Source: Bradyrhizobium sp. DOA9 (GTDB taxonomy: Bacteria > Pseudomonadota > Alphaproteobacteria > Rhizobiales > Xanthobacteraceae). Taken from it: a stretch of DNA of 64,000 nucleotides. Made by a program: the position numbers and the translations under genes. This document shows, piece after piece, positions 7,996-16,634 of this stretch. The notes under the pieces are model-generated. The model worked only from the letters and a program-made list of their open reading frames with translations, did no database searches and was not told the DNA's origin. The stretch spans positions 2,469,725-2,533,724 of the forward strand of contig NZ_DF820425.1 in NCBI RefSeq assembly GCF_000617845.2. Direction: 5' to 3'. Each line of letters opens with the position of its first letter. Position 1 is the first letter of the stretch.

Positions 7996-8409
7996 ATGCT
8001 CAATCCCTACCTGTTCTACCAGGACAATTGCGAAGCCGCGTTCAACTATTACGCCAAGGTTCTCGGCGGCAAGATCGACGCAATGATGCGCGCATCGGAT
8101 GCTCCGCCGGAGGTGCCGGCCGCGCCCGGCCGCGAGAAGATGATCATGCATGCCCGCATGACGTTCCCCGACGGCAGCGTGCTGATGGCGTCCGACGCGC
8201 CGGCCGAGCACTTTCAAAAGCCGCAGGGCTTCTCGATCTCGCTTACGGTCAAGGACCCCGCGGATGGCGAGCGCAAGTTCAACGCGCTCGCCGACGGCGG
8301 TAGCGTCAACATGCCCTTCAGCAAGACGTTCTGGGCCAAGGGCTTCGGCATGTGCGTCGACAAGTTCGGCATTCCCTGGATGGTGAATTGCCCGGCCGAG
8401 GGCATGTGA
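7996..8409 (+). CDS. VOC-superfamily protein, PhnB-like
   Basis: A 137-aa cytosolic protein of the glyoxalase/bleomycin-resistance (VOC) superfamily, PhnB-like branch. The typical opening LNPYLFYQDNCEAAFNYYAKVLGG and the closing GMCVDKFGIPWMVNCP are present, as is the central FPDGSVLMASDAP. PhnB-like proteins generally lack assigned enzymatic function, and the metal ligands of true glyoxalase I are not clearly conserved. AGGAGAG stands before the ATG. A composite repeat follows immediately after the stop. Confidence 0.85.
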   Translation: MLNPYLFYQDNCEAAFNYYAKVLGGKIDAMMRASDAPPEVPAAPGREKMIMHARMTFPDGSVLMASDAPAEHFQKPQGFSISLTVKDPADGERKFNALADGGSVNMPFSKTFWAKGFGMCVDKFGIPWMVNCPAEGM

Positions 8410-8411
8410 TA

Positions 8412-8510
8412 GAGCATGATCCGGAAAAGTGTGAAGCGGTTTTCCGAAAAGATCATGCTCAAACAATAACCTGAAGCGCGATGACGATTCATCCTAATCG
8501 CATCGCGCTT
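8412..8510. repeat. composite palindromic intergenic repeat, copy 2
   Basis: The hairpin at 8412-8460 has GAGCATGATC pairing with GATCATGCTC and an inner CCGGAAAA/TTTTCCG pairing. The second stem-loop, 8474-8510, has arms AAGCGCGATG / CATCGCGCTT. It is the same composite element as at 4459-4544, but the loop of the second hairpin is longer. Confidence 0.85.
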
Positions 8511-8606
8511 TGGGCGCGACCGTCGCGTTGCGATCCCCTTTCTCCAATGCTGCGGGAGAGAAGACGTACGCTTCGTTACGTTACGGGCCGATCGGCCGTT
8601 GTCCTC

Positions 8607-8957
8607 TCACCGGATGGATCCGGTGACGTCCTCGGGCGGCGGCGAGGATTCCACGCAGCGAGGACAAATCACGAGCTTGGCGCCGAGCTTCCTGTCGTTC
8701 TCGGCCTGTATCTCATCCTGCACCGCCCACCACGCCTCGGAATATGGGTGCAATGTGCCGAGCACCTTTTCCCGCTCCTGATTGGGATCATTCGCCGCCG
8801 GCGCGCCCGTCGTGACGCGCCGCTTGACGACCTGCGGACGGTTCGGATCCTTGCCGAGGCCATCCCATGCGATGGCGCGGCGTTCCTGCGCCGGCGCCTC
8901 TGCGCATCCGATCAGCGCTGTGCAAAAAGTGAGCATGATGAAGCCGTGTCGTAGCAT
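8607..8957 (-). CDS. small putative lipoprotein
   Basis: A 116-aa hypothetical protein. From ATG 8957 it begins MLRHGFIMLTFCTALIGC, a short type II signal with lipobox LIGC (Cys at residue 18), so it is probably a lipoprotein. The mature part is hydrophilic with two close cysteines (CPRC) near the end and no family I recognise. GGAGG lies 12 nt upstream, rather far. A longer frame (to 9032) lacks the N-terminal signal and is less likely. A stand-alone gene between repeats. Confidence 0.55.
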   Translation of the reverse strand: MLRHGFIMLTFCTALIGCAEAPAQERRAIAWDGLGKDPNRPQVVKRRVTTGAPAANDPNQEREKVLGTLHPYSEAWWAVQDEIQAENDRKLGAKLVICPRCVESSPPPEDVTGSIR

Positions 8958-9223
8958 GCCGGGCTTTTGCCTCCATAAGCGGCGCGCAGAATCTGCGTGA
9001 GACACGCGCATCGTCGGTTCAATGGAACTCAAGCCAAAACAAGCTCGCCGGCATGGCCGAATATGAGTCGTGCTTTCGCATCACTTTGCGGACGCAGTGA
9101 GGCACCAGCTGCATCGCACAACAATTGGCGCAATATTGGGCTGTGATATGCACGAGCGAATCGCTATTGGTGAGTCATAAAAGCTACAAACTGGGATGGA
9201 CGTCACGAAGAGGGGAGCGACCG

Positions 9224-9316
9224 ATGGCGACGGCGCTGCAGATCAACTTTGCTCTTTGGGGAATGCTCATTTGCGCCAGCGCGAAGCTGGCGCCGGTGAT
9301 CCAGACGCTGTTTTGA
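9224..9316 (+). CDS. 30-aa hydrophobic small protein
   Basis: A short ORF (MATALQINFALWGMLICASA...) with AGGGGAG about 7 nt before the ATG. The peptide is largely hydrophobic and could be a single membrane helix or a small amphipathic peptide. I do not recognise it; it is supported only by the ribosome binding site and composition. The surrounding gap of about 380 bp holds nothing else convincing. Confidence 0.4.
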   Translation: MATALQINFALWGMLICASAKLAPVIQTLF

Positions 9317-9341
9317 AAGCGGTTGGCGGCTGCCGGCTGTA

Positions 9342-9776
9342 TCAGCGGCAACGCGGATAGATCGCGGCGAGATCGCGCCCCTTCAACAGCAGCAACCGCG
9401 AGGTCAGGCCGCCACGGCGGCTGATCCAGTCGCGCACCGGGCCGGGATAGGCGGCAAGCACCGCGACCGATGCTTCCGGCTCGGCATAGAAGCGGCCGCG
9501 CCGGTCCACCGAGCGTGCCGCGTGGAAGCCGAGCACCGCGCGCTTGGTGACGCAGATGCGCTCGCCAGGCACGATGCTCAGCACCAGCGTGCAGGCGGAC
9601 AGGCAGGGGCCGTCGATCACCACGCGCTCGCCACTCTCGCGCACCTTTTCGAACAGATCGAGGAACGGCCCGACCTGTCCACCCGGGGACTGGATGATGC
9701 GGATCTCCGCCGCCGCAGGCGCGGCGAGCAGCGCGGATGCAAGCATCAGGGCTTTGAGGAAGGTGATGCGTTGCAT
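9342..9776 (-). CDS. secreted ClpP/SDH-like (COG3904-type) protein
   Basis: A 144-aa secreted protein with a signal peptide (cleavage near APAAAE, residue about 24). The mature domain has the crotonase/ClpP-like pattern of periplasmic COG3904 proteins: a GG-containing strand (QSPGGQVGPF), then VVIDGPCLSACTLVLS where Ser sits in the position of the ClpP nucleophile, then AVLGFHAA with the conserved His. Enzymatic activity is unproven for this group. I chose ATG 9776 because it gives a clean signal peptide. It stands alone, upstream of a repeat element. Confidence 0.65.
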   Translation of the reverse strand: MQRITFLKALMLASALLAAPAAAEIRIIQSPGGQVGPFLDLFEKVRESGERVVIDGPCLSACTLVLSIVPGERICVTKRAVLGFHAARSVDRRGRFYAEPEASVAVLAAYPGPVRDWISRRGGLTSRLLLLKGRDLAAIYPRCR

Positions 9777-9800
9777 GGCACTCTCCACGAACTCGATTCC

Positions 9801-9935
9801 GTAGGGTGGATTAGCTGAGCGATTGCGCGAAGCGCAATGGCTCGGCGTAGCCAATCATGTCCGGCCTCGCTTGAGAAGTGGTGGGCTACGCGCCGCGACC
9901 GCGCTTCGCGCAGCCGCAGCGCCAACCCACCCTAC
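9801..9935. repeat. GTAGGGTGG-type palindromic intergenic repeat
   Basis: The element is bounded by GTAGGGTGG at 9801-9809 and its complement CCACCCTAC at 9927-9935. It has an inner stem ATTGCGC/GCGCAAT at 9822-9838. The layout (GTAGGGTGG ... GGGCTACGC ... CCACCCTAC) is a repeat I recognise from Bradyrhizobium intergenic regions. It lies between two genes on the minus strand. Confidence 0.7.
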
Positions 9936-9940
9936 ATCTC

Positions 9941-10729
9941 CTACCCGTTGCGCCTCTGCCCGCGCAGCGTCGGCAGGCCGATACCCGCCGCATCGAAGCC
10001 GCCGTCCACGGCCAAAATTTGGCCGGTGATGTAGCTCGCGCGGCCCGAGCACAGGAAATAGATCGCTTCCGCGAGCTCCTCCTCCAGGCCGTAGCGGTTG
10101 AGCGGAATGGCGTCGTGATAGTCGGCGCGGATCTCCTTGGTGTGCACCTGCTTCGCCATCGCGGTATCGACCGGTCCCGGTGCGACCGCGTTGACGCGGA
10201 TATTGAGGGAGGCGAGCTCGACCGCGAGCTGCTTGGTGAGGTGCGCAAGGCCTGCCTTGCTGGTGCCGTAGGCCGAGCGCAACGTCGAGGCGCGCACGGC
10301 CGAGATCGAGGTGATGTTGACGATGGCGCCGCCACCACCGTCGCGCATCAAGGGTGCCGCCGCCTTGGTGCAGAGAAACGGGCCGGTGAGGTTGACCTCG
10401 AGCACGCGGCGCCAGTCGGCATCCGACGTCTCCATCAGCGGCGCGAACACTGCGATGCCGGCATTGTTGACCAGCGCATCCAATCGGCCGAACCGCCGCT
10501 CGATTCCCGTCATCGCATCGCTGACTGCGGCCGCGTCCGAAACGTCGCAGGTCAGCGCCAGCGTCGCCTCGCTCCGGCCGATCTCGGCAACCGCGCGGCC
10601 GAGCAGCTCGCCCTCGATGTCGAGCAGCGCGACGCGCCAGCCTTCTGCGAGGAACTTCTTCGCGGTCGCAAGCCCGATGCCGCGCGCGGCTCCGGTGACG
10701 AGGGCGACTTTTTCCGGCGAAGCAGGCAT
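9941..10729 (-). CDS. short-chain dehydrogenase/reductase (SDR)
   Basis: A 262-aa classical SDR. The cofactor motif TGAARGIG is at about residues 12-19, NNAG at about 88-91, the catalytic Ser in ITSISAVRAS and the YGTSK catalytic pair at about residues 154-158. Asp in LLDIEG after beta-2 suggests NAD(H) preference. The C-terminus has the usual GQILAVDGGF. The substrate is unknown; there is no operon partner (a 107-bp gap separates it from the chemoreceptor gene upstream). Confidence 0.9.
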   Translation of the reverse strand: MPASPEKVALVTGAARGIGLATAKKFLAEGWRVALLDIEGELLGRAVAEIGRSEATLALTCDVSDAAAVSDAMTGIERRFGRLDALVNNAGIAVFAPLMETSDADWRRVLEVNLTGPFLCTKAAAPLMRDGGGGAIVNITSISAVRASTLRSAYGTSKAGLAHLTKQLAVELASLNIRVNAVAPGPVDTAMAKQVHTKEIRADYHDAIPLNRYGLEEELAEAIYFLCSGRASYITGQILAVDGGFDAAGIGLPTLRGQRRNG

Positions 10730-10836
10730 GGGTTGATCTTGTCCTTCTGTGGGAACGGAAGCCGCACGGGCGGCCAGCGCCTTTTACTGCGCTTTCGTTC
10801 CGGCAAGAAGGACGTAGATCGAGAAAGGCTGTTTTC

Positions 10837-12501
10837 CTACGAAAGTTCCGCCGAGGCCCGCTGCATGTTGGCGGACATGTCCGACGTCACGATGCTCTGC
10901 TCCTCGACGGCGGCTGCGGTGGATGCGATGAACTCGTTGACGCCGGCAATCGCGGCTTTGATCGCTGTCAGCGAGCTGGCGACGTCGCCCGAGATGACGT
11001 TCAGGGCTTCGATTTCGGAGGTGATCGTGTCGGTCGCCTGCTTGGCCTGGTTCGCGAGGTTCTTCACCTCGGAGGCGACCACCGCAAAACCGCGGCCGGC
11101 TTCGCCCGCGCGCGCCGATTCGATCGTGGCGTTGAGTGCGAGCAGGTTGATCTGGCTGGTGATGCCCGAAATCATCTCCACGATGCCGCTCATGGCTTGC
11201 GCAGCTGTGGCCAGCTTCTGGGCCTGACCGTCCGCCGATTCGACTCGCGTCGTGGCGACCTTGGACGTTTCTCGCGACTTTGCCATGGTCTCCGAGATCT
11301 CGCGGATCGATGCGCTCATCTGTTCGCTGCCGGCCGCGACCGCCTCGATCAGTCCGCGCGCATTGTCGGCTTTCTTGCGGCCGATCGCCTGCGCGGTGAT
11401 GTCGGTGGCGTACTTCACCACCTTGTAAGGCTTGCCGTTGAGGTCGAAGATCGGATTGTAGGAGGCCTGGATCCAGATCTCTCGGCCGCCCTTGGCGATG
11501 CGCTTGTACTCGGCGGCCTGGTATTCGCCGCGATTGAGCGTCTCCCAGAACTGGCGATAGGCCGCCGAATTCTTTTCGTTCGGCTCGACGAACATGGAAT
11601 GGTGCTGGCCTTTGATCTCTGCCAGCGAGTAGCCCATCGCCTTGAGGAAATTGTCGTTGGCGGTGCGGACCGTGCCGTCCATGTTGAACTCGATCACGGC
11701 CTGCGACTTCTGGATCGCGGCAAGCTGACCGTTATTGTCGGCGGCCTGCATCTTCTGCGCCGTGACGTCGGTTGCGAACTTCACCACCTTGAACGGCTTG
11801 CCGTTCTCGTCGAGGATCGGGTTATAGGTCGCGATGATCCAGATCTCCTTGCCGCCCTTGCCCAGCCGCTTGTATTCGGCGGCCTCGAACTCGCCGCGGT
11901 TCAGCTTGGCCCAGAACGCGGCATAGGCCGCGCTCGCCCGGTCCTCGGGCGTCACGAACATGCTGTGATGCTTGCCCTTGATCTCGTCGAGCGAGTAACC
12001 CATCGTCTTCAGGAAGTTCTCGTTTGCGGTGACGATGGTGCCGTCCATGTTGAACTCGATCACCGCCTGCGCGCGATTGATCGCGGCGATCTTGCCGGAA
12101 TCCTCCATCGTTTTGATCTTGTACGCTGTGATGTCGGTGGCAAATTTGATGAAGCTGACCACCTTGCCGCTCTCGTCGCGCAGCGGCGCGTAGGAGGCGT
12201 GGACCCAGACTTCCTTCCCGCCCTTGCCGAAACGTTTGTATTGGGTGGTCTGAAATTCGCCCCGGTTGAGGCTGGCCCAGAAATCGCGATAGCGGGCGCT
12301 CTCGCGCTCGGCCGGGCTGACGAAGATGCTGTGGTGCTTGCCCTTGATCTGGGCGAGCGTGTAGCCGCTCATCTTCAGCAGGTTCTCGTTGGCATCGAGG
12401 ATGGTGCCGTCGAGGCCGAATTCGATCACCGCCTGCGACTGGTCGAGCGCCTCGACTTCCGCGATGGCGTGCCTGACCTTCTTGCTTTGGAAGTTGAACA
12501 C
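10837..12501 (-). CDS. soluble triple-PAS methyl-accepting chemotaxis protein
   Basis: A 554-aa cytoplasmic chemoreceptor with no membrane segment. Three tandem PAS domains of about 122 residues (about 18-135, 140-257, 262-380) are very similar to each other; each begins with a QAVIEF-type strand and contains GKGGKE/AKGGRE and a closing FATDIT-type strand. The methyl-accepting signalling domain covers about 385-554, with the conserved tip [16 protein letters not shown] then [15 protein letters not shown]. The architecture resembles BdlA of Pseudomonas (PAS-PAS-MCP), which links energy or redox sensing to biofilm dispersal. There is no CheR-binding pentapeptide at the C-terminus. GTG start with GGAG 5 nt upstream. 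No che genes are near, so it is an orphan receptor. Confidence 0.92.
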   Translation of the reverse strand: MFNFQSKKVRHAIAEVEALDQSQAVIEFGLDGTILDANENLLKMSGYTLAQIKGKHHSIFVSPAERESARYRDFWASLNRGEFQTTQYKRFGKGGKEVWVHASYAPLRDESGKVVSFIKFATDITAYKIKTMEDSGKIAAINRAQAVIEFNMDGTIVTANENFLKTMGYSLDEIKGKHHSMFVTPEDRASAAYAAFWAKLNRGEFEAAEYKRLGKGGKEIWIIATYNPILDENGKPFKVVKFATDVTAQKMQAADNNGQLAAIQKSQAVIEFNMDGTVRTANDNFLKAMGYSLAEIKGQHHSMFVEPNEKNSAAYRQFWETLNRGEYQAAEYKRIAKGGREIWIQASYNPIFDLNGKPYKVVKYATDITAQAIGRKKADNARGLIEAVAAGSEQMSASIREISETMAKSRETSKVATTRVESADGQAQKLATAAQAMSGIVEMISGITSQINLLALNATIESARAGEAGRGFAVVASEVKNLANQAKQATDTITSEIEALNVISGDVASSLTAIKAAIAGVNEFIASTAAAVEEQSIVTSDMSANMQRASAELS

Positions 12502-12626
12502 GTGAGCTCCGTATTATTGCAGGTAGCGATCGGGAGGACTGCCGTACCGTTCTCCGATGAAAAAAGTGGCATCCACGTCTTGACCGTCTGTTAACCTCGC
12601 CACTGCCTACGAATTTCGGGCGGTTT

Positions 12627-12836
12627 TCACGCGTCCTGGCTACGTCCTTCAATTGAAAAGGTTTTCAGCTCTGTGTGCACGTTAAGCGACATACGGCTTC
12701 CCGTATTCGTACGGAATGAAATGCGCATGATTTTTCGCGCCGGGTTGCCGGGGCCTGCGTAAATGGCAGGCACGGCGTCTTGAGCATCATCTGGCGCAGC
12801 CATCAGATCGGCCCAGAAGAATTTCCCAAATTGCAT
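12627..12836 (-). CDS. hypothetical small protein
   Basis: A 69-aa ORF beginning MQFGKFFWADLMAAPDDAQD, with AGGGAA about 6 nt before the ATG. No family is recognised; no signal peptide or membrane segment. It lies in the 419-bp gap between the chemoreceptor and the YCII gene, which otherwise shows nothing clear. Confidence 0.35.
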   Translation of the reverse strand: MQFGKFFWADLMAAPDDAQDAVPAIYAGPGNPARKIMRISFRTNTGSRMSLNVHTELKTFSIEGRSQDA

Positions 12837-12920
12837 GTCGGTTCCCTGAAAGTCCGCTCGTCTTGAAGGTGAAGGCGGACGGCTCCGCCGTTCCTCCCGA
12901 CAATGAAGGCAAGGAACACC

Positions 12921-13325
12921 ATGCGATTCATGATGCTGATGATCCCGCTCGGCTATGAGAACGCGCCGCCGGAGGTGCCGCTCGATCCCGAGCGCGTCGC
13001 CGCGATGATGCGCTACAACGAGGCGCTGAAGGACGCAGGCGTGCTGATCACGCTCGATGGGCTGCACCCGCCGTCGACCGGGGCGCGCGTCTCGTTTGCG
13101 ACCGGCCAGCCCATCGTCACCGACGGGCCTTTCGCGGAAGCCAAGGAAGTCCTGGGCGGCTATTGGATGATCGAGGTCGCCTCGCGCGCCGAGGCGATCG
13201 CCTGGGCCAAGAAATGTCCCGCTTCAGCCAACGAGATCATCGAGGTCCGCCAGGTGCAGGAGATGGCCGATTACTCGCCCGAAGTGCAGGAGATCGTCTC
13301 CGGGTTTGGCGACCTGAAGACGTAG
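12921..13325 (+). CDS. YCII/DGPF-family protein
   Basis: A 134-aa protein with the YCII fold and the DGPF signature in IVTDGPFAEAKE (about residues 63-74), followed by GGYWMIEVASRAEAIAWAKKCP as in DGPF proteins. It is a paralogue of the protein at 5660-6028, but here no sigma factor is adjacent. ATG 12921 has AAGGA upstream and starts the fold exactly; a longer frame adds six residues. It is followed after 47 bp by a second YCII-like gene. Function unknown. Confidence 0.83.
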   Translation: MRFMMLMIPLGYENAPPEVPLDPERVAAMMRYNEALKDAGVLITLDGLHPPSTGARVSFATGQPIVTDGPFAEAKEVLGGYWMIEVASRAEAIAWAKKCPASANEIIEVRQVQEMADYSPEVQEIVSGFGDLKT

Positions 13326-13372
13326 ACGAGACAGCCTATGCACGATTCCAAATCAACCCGAGGAGAAAACCC

Positions 13373-13738
13373 ATGAGCACCGAACACAAATTTCTCGCCA
13401 TCTATCTCGGCAGCACGAGCGGATCGAAAATGGCGGCGTGGCGCGCGCTGCCCGAGTCCGAGCGGAAGGCGAAGGAGCAGGAGGGCATGGCGGCCTGGCA
13501 CGGCTGGGTCGAGAAGCACAAATCCGTGATCGTCGAGATGGGCGGCCCGCTCGGCAAGACCCGCAGGATCGACGGGAGCGGCATCACCGAGGTCAGCAAT
13601 GCGCTGACCGGTTTCACGGTGGTGCGCGCCGCCTCGCAGGAGGACGCTGCAAAGCTGTTCGAGAACCATCCGCATTTCGCGATCTTCCCGGGCGAGGCGA
13701 TCGAAGTCATGCCCGTGCTGCCTATTCCGCAGATGTAG
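13373..13738 (+). CDS. YCII-like protein
   Basis: A 121-aa protein of the same small-domain superfamily, with the usual C-terminal half (AASQEDAAKLFENHPHFAIFPGEAIEVMPVLPI) but MGGPLGKTRRI where DGPF proteins have their signature. AGGAG lies 7 nt before the ATG. It is likely co-transcribed with the preceding DGPF gene. No activity can be assigned. Confidence 0.8.
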   Translation: MSTEHKFLAIYLGSTSGSKMAAWRALPESERKAKEQEGMAAWHGWVEKHKSVIVEMGGPLGKTRRIDGSGITEVSNALTGFTVVRAASQEDAAKLFENHPHFAIFPGEAIEVMPVLPIPQM

Positions 13739-13909
13739 CTTCCAGCGGATCGCCATTCCGGGCGGTCCGCAGGACCGAACCCAGAATCTCGAGATTCTCC
13801 GGTGCGCCAGCACGCACCGGCGCTTGATGCTGGCGCATCGCCCGGAATGACTGCGGAGAATACGGGTTAATCAAACTCGTCCGCCGCTAGTGACCTTCGC
13901 GCCCTGCTC

Positions 13910-13928
13910 ATGTAAAGGTCGTTCACAT
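13910..13928. promoter_or_regulatory. TetR operator, site 1 (autoregulatory)
   Basis: The 19-bp site ATGTAAAGGTCGTTCACAT is a near-perfect inverted repeat (ATGTAAA-N5-TTYACAT). Flanking bases extend it to GCTCATGT...ACATGAGC (13906-13932). It overlaps the ATG of the TetR gene at 13927. A matching site at 14735-14753 precedes the DUF2852 gene, which supports a real operator. Confidence 0.72.
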
Positions 13929-14667
13929 GAGCTGGCGCAAGGAGCAGCGCCGCGCCGAGCGCGGCTATCACCACGGCAATCTGAAGGAAGCCCTGTTGCA
14001 GGCGGCCCTCGGGCTGATCGCCGAGAAGGGGGCGGCCGGCTTCACCTTCGCCGATGCCGCGCGCATGGCCGGCGTCAGTGCGGCGGCGCCCTATCGGCAT
14101 TTTCGCGACCGTGACGAGCTGTTGTCCTCGATCGCCCAGCGCGGTTTCGAGCAGTTCGAGGCGCGCCTGTCCGCTGCCTGGGACGACGGGCGGCCCGATA
14201 CGGTCACCGCCTTCGAGCGCGTCGGCAAGGCCTATCTCACCTTCGCCCGCGAGGAGCCGGCCTTCTACAATGCGATGTTCGAATCTGGCGTGCCGGTCGA
14301 TGCCAATCCTGCACTTCAGGCGGCCAGCGAACGCGCCTTCAACATCATTCGCGCCGCAGCCGAGCGGCTCGCCGCGCTGACGCCGCCCGGCACGCCCCGC
14401 CCGCCGGCGATGATGATGGCGCTGCACATCTGGTCGATGGCGCATGGCGTGGCCTCGCTGTTCTCGCGCGGCGATGCCGCGCGGCGCAAGCTGCCGATGT
14501 CGCCGGACGAACTGCTGGAGGCCGAGGTGCTGATCTATCTGCGAGGCCTCGGCTTCCCGACCGACCGCCGTCCTGCGGCCAGGGGCGCCGAGCCGCCGCC
14601 GGTGCCGCCGGAGGCTCCCTCCGGTTCGGGCGTCCCGCCCGGCGGCCCCTGGGGCAAGCCGAAATAA
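13927..14667 (+). CDS. TetR family regulator with WHG-type C-terminal domain
   Basis: A 246-aa regulator. The HTH covers about residues 18-65 (GFTFADAARMAGVSAAAPYRHFRDRDELL). The C-terminal domain carries the segment MMMALHIWSMAHGVASLFSRGD, typical of TetR_C_33/WHG regulators. The last 35 residues are a Pro/Gly-rich tail. The same 19-bp inverted repeat sits over its own start codon and before the next gene (DUF2852), so it probably represses both. Ligand unknown. Confidence 0.88.
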   Translation: MSWRKEQRRAERGYHHGNLKEALLQAALGLIAEKGAAGFTFADAARMAGVSAAAPYRHFRDRDELLSSIAQRGFEQFEARLSAAWDDGRPDTVTAFERVGKAYLTFAREEPAFYNAMFESGVPVDANPALQAASERAFNIIRAAAERLAALTPPGTPRPPAMMMALHIWSMAHGVASLFSRGDAARRKLPMSPDELLEAEVLIYLRGLGFPTDRRPAARGAEPPPVPPEAPSGSGVPPGGPWGKPK

Positions 14668-14707
14668 AATTACGCAAATAATCACGCGGGCGTGTCTTGC
14701 GGGCAGC

Positions 14708-14753
14708 TTGACAAAATCGCGGGATGGTCTAGCTATGTAAATGTTATTTACAT
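14708..14753 (+). promoter_or_regulatory. promoter with TetR operator, site 2
   Basis: A consensus -35 TTGACA at 14708-14713 is followed, after 16-17 bp, by a TAGCTAT-like -10. The perfect inverted repeat ATGTAAATGTTATTTACAT lies at 14735-14753, immediately overlapping and downstream of the -10. It matches site 1 at 13910-13928 in length, spacing and half-site. It should drive the DUF2852 gene at 14789 and be shut by the neighbouring TetR. Confidence 0.72.
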
Positions 14754-14788
14754 TCACAACGGCGCTGGTGCCGTGATGGAGATGGGAA

Positions 14789-15280
14789 ATGGCCTACACC
14801 GCTGACGTCAATCGCTGGCGCGGCCCTTCGGACCAATACCAACAGTACGAGCGCCCCCGCATGCTCGATACGCCCTGGCATCCGGGCTGGATCGCCGTGA
14901 CCATTCTCGGCTTCATCATCTGGTGGCCGATCGGACTCGCCCTTCTCTTTTTCACACTCGGGAGCAGAAGAATGTCGTGCTGGAGCCACCAGGATCGCTG
15001 GCAGAACAAGATGGAAAAGATGCAGTACAAGATGGATCGCATGCGCGACCGCATGGAGCGCCGCGGCTTCGGCTTTGGCTTCGGCCCGCCGTCCTCCGGC
15101 AACCGCGCCTTCGACGAGTATCGCAGTGAGACGCTGCGCCGGCTCGAGGAAGAGCAGGTCGAGTTCAAGAACTTCCTCGACCGCCTGCGTCACGCCAAGG
15201 ATAAGGAAGAGTTCGACCAGTTCATGGCGCAGCACAAGACGCGTCCGACCCCGCCGCCGACCGACCAGCAGCAGGGCTGA
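14789..15280 (+). CDS. DUF2852 membrane protein
   Basis: A 163-aa alphaproteobacterial protein of the DUF2852 family. One membrane helix lies at about residues 34-58 (IAVTILGFIIWWPIGLALLF), then a Met/Lys/Arg-rich coiled coil (about 68-92, repeating heptads such as MEKMQYKMDRMRDRMER), then a charged helical tail. Function unknown; the topology suggests an inner-membrane anchored coiled coil. GGAGATGGG precedes the ATG. A TetR-type operator in its promoter links it to the regulator just upstream. Confidence 0.85.
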   Translation: MAYTADVNRWRGPSDQYQQYERPRMLDTPWHPGWIAVTILGFIIWWPIGLALLFFTLGSRRMSCWSHQDRWQNKMEKMQYKMDRMRDRMERRGFGFGFGPPSSGNRAFDEYRSETLRRLEEEQVEFKNFLDRLRHAKDKEEFDQFMAQHKTRPTPPPTDQQQG

Positions 15281-15399
15281 TCCGAAGGAGCCCACCTCTC
15301 AAAGCCTTCAGGCGCATGCCCCCAAAGTCCTGATGGCCCCGAGCCGCGCGTCTGCGCAACCCGCAGGCGGGCGGTTTGGTTTTGGCGTCCTCGCAGACT

Positions 15400-16563
15400 T
15401 CAGCGCACGGCCGCGAGCTGCGTGCGAACCGACGCCAGGAAGTGGTCGTAGGCGTGGTCGACGATCTCGTTCAGCGATCTCGTGCGCGCGAACATCGCCT
15501 TGGCCTCGGCGAGAAACTCCTCGCGTGTCGGAATCTTCGGCAGATGCAGATGCGTCAGCGCGTCGACACCTTCATGTGCACGGTTGAGAATGTCGTGCAG
15601 TGACGGCAGCTGCAATTGAGCAAGGTCGGCCCGGCGCCGCGCCGACGAGATCGCATGCGCCAGAGTCTGCGCATCGAAGCGTCCGGCAAGCTCACGGGCC
15701 GCCCGCTGGATCACCCGCGCGCCAAGCAGTTGTTCGTTGCGCAGCACCTGCTCGGGCGGTGCCTTCATGTTCCAGACGATTCCAATCCACGACAAGACCG
15801 TGAGGACGTAATAGGTCACGTCGACCTCCCACCAGCGAAAGCCCTGTCGCACGCTGCTCTGATAGGCGTGGTGATTGTTGTGCCAGCCTTCACCCAGCGT
15901 GAACAACGCCAGCAGCCAGTTGTTGCGGGAATCATCGCCCGTCACGTAGCGTTTGCGCCCGTGCACATGGGCGAGCGAATTGATGCAGAAGGTCGCGTGA
16001 TAGAGCAGCACCGTGCTCCAGAGGAAGCCGACCACCAGACCCGGCCATCCCGCCACCAGGAAGCAGAGTCCTGCCAGCACGAACGCCGGCAGCAGCTCCA
16101 GCCGGTGCAGCCACATCAGCTCGGGATAGGCGGCGAGATCGCCGACCTTCACGAGGTCGGTCGCATCGTGCTGCCGGTAGAAGATCCAGCCGAGATGGCT
16201 ATACAGGAAGCCGCGGTGACGCGGTGAATGCACGTCGTTCTCGGTGTCGGAATGCAGGTGATGGTGGCGATGCTTGGCCGCCCACCACAACACGCTCTTC
16301 TGGGCGCTGCTTTGCGCGAGGCAGGCTAGGATGAACTGAAACACCCGGCTGGTCGCAAACGCCCGATGCGAGAAATAGCGATGATAGCCGGCGCCGATCG
16401 CGAACATCCGCAAGCAATAGAGTGAGACGCAGATCGCGACCGCCTGCCAGGTGACGCCCGACCAGATTGCCGCCACGCAGCCGAGATGGACCAGCAGGAA
16501 CGGTATGGCGGAGGGATACATGATGTCGTCGTGGTGGTCGTCGGCGTGGGCGTTGAGCGACAT
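15400..16563 (-). CDS. fatty acid (delta-9 type) desaturase
   Basis: An integral membrane di-iron desaturase of 387 aa that should introduce a double bond into acyl-CoA or lipid-bound acyl chains. The three histidine boxes are present: HRYFSH (about residues 59-64), HRHHH (about 97-101) and HNNHH (about 228-232). Membrane segments surround them. The C-terminal 100 residues form a helical extension typical of proteobacterial homologues. ATG 16563 was chosen because the family begins shortly before the first membrane helix; the frame stays open further upstream through a structured leader. The ribosome binding site is weak. The leader with competing hairpins (16635-16692) suggests post-initiation control. 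Confidence 0.9.
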   Translation of the reverse strand: MSLNAHADDHHDDIMYPSAIPFLLVHLGCVAAIWSGVTWQAVAICVSLYCLRMFAIGAGYHRYFSHRAFATSRVFQFILACLAQSSAQKSVLWWAAKHRHHHLHSDTENDVHSPRHRGFLYSHLGWIFYRQHDATDLVKVGDLAAYPELMWLHRLELLPAFVLAGLCFLVAGWPGLVVGFLWSTVLLYHATFCINSLAHVHGRKRYVTGDDSRNNWLLALFTLGEGWHNNHHAYQSSVRQGFRWWEVDVTYYVLTVLSWIGIVWNMKAPPEQVLRNEQLLGARVIQRAARELAGRFDAQTLAHAISSARRRADLAQLQLPSLHDILNRAHEGVDALTHLHLPKIPTREEFLAEAKAMFARTRSLNEIVDHAYDHFLASVRTQLAAVR

Positions 16564-16634
16564 ATCTTCAGCGTGACCTTGGATGACGTGGATTCGAAAA
16601 CTCGCTTCGGCAGCTGGGCGGCGCCGGGTACGAA

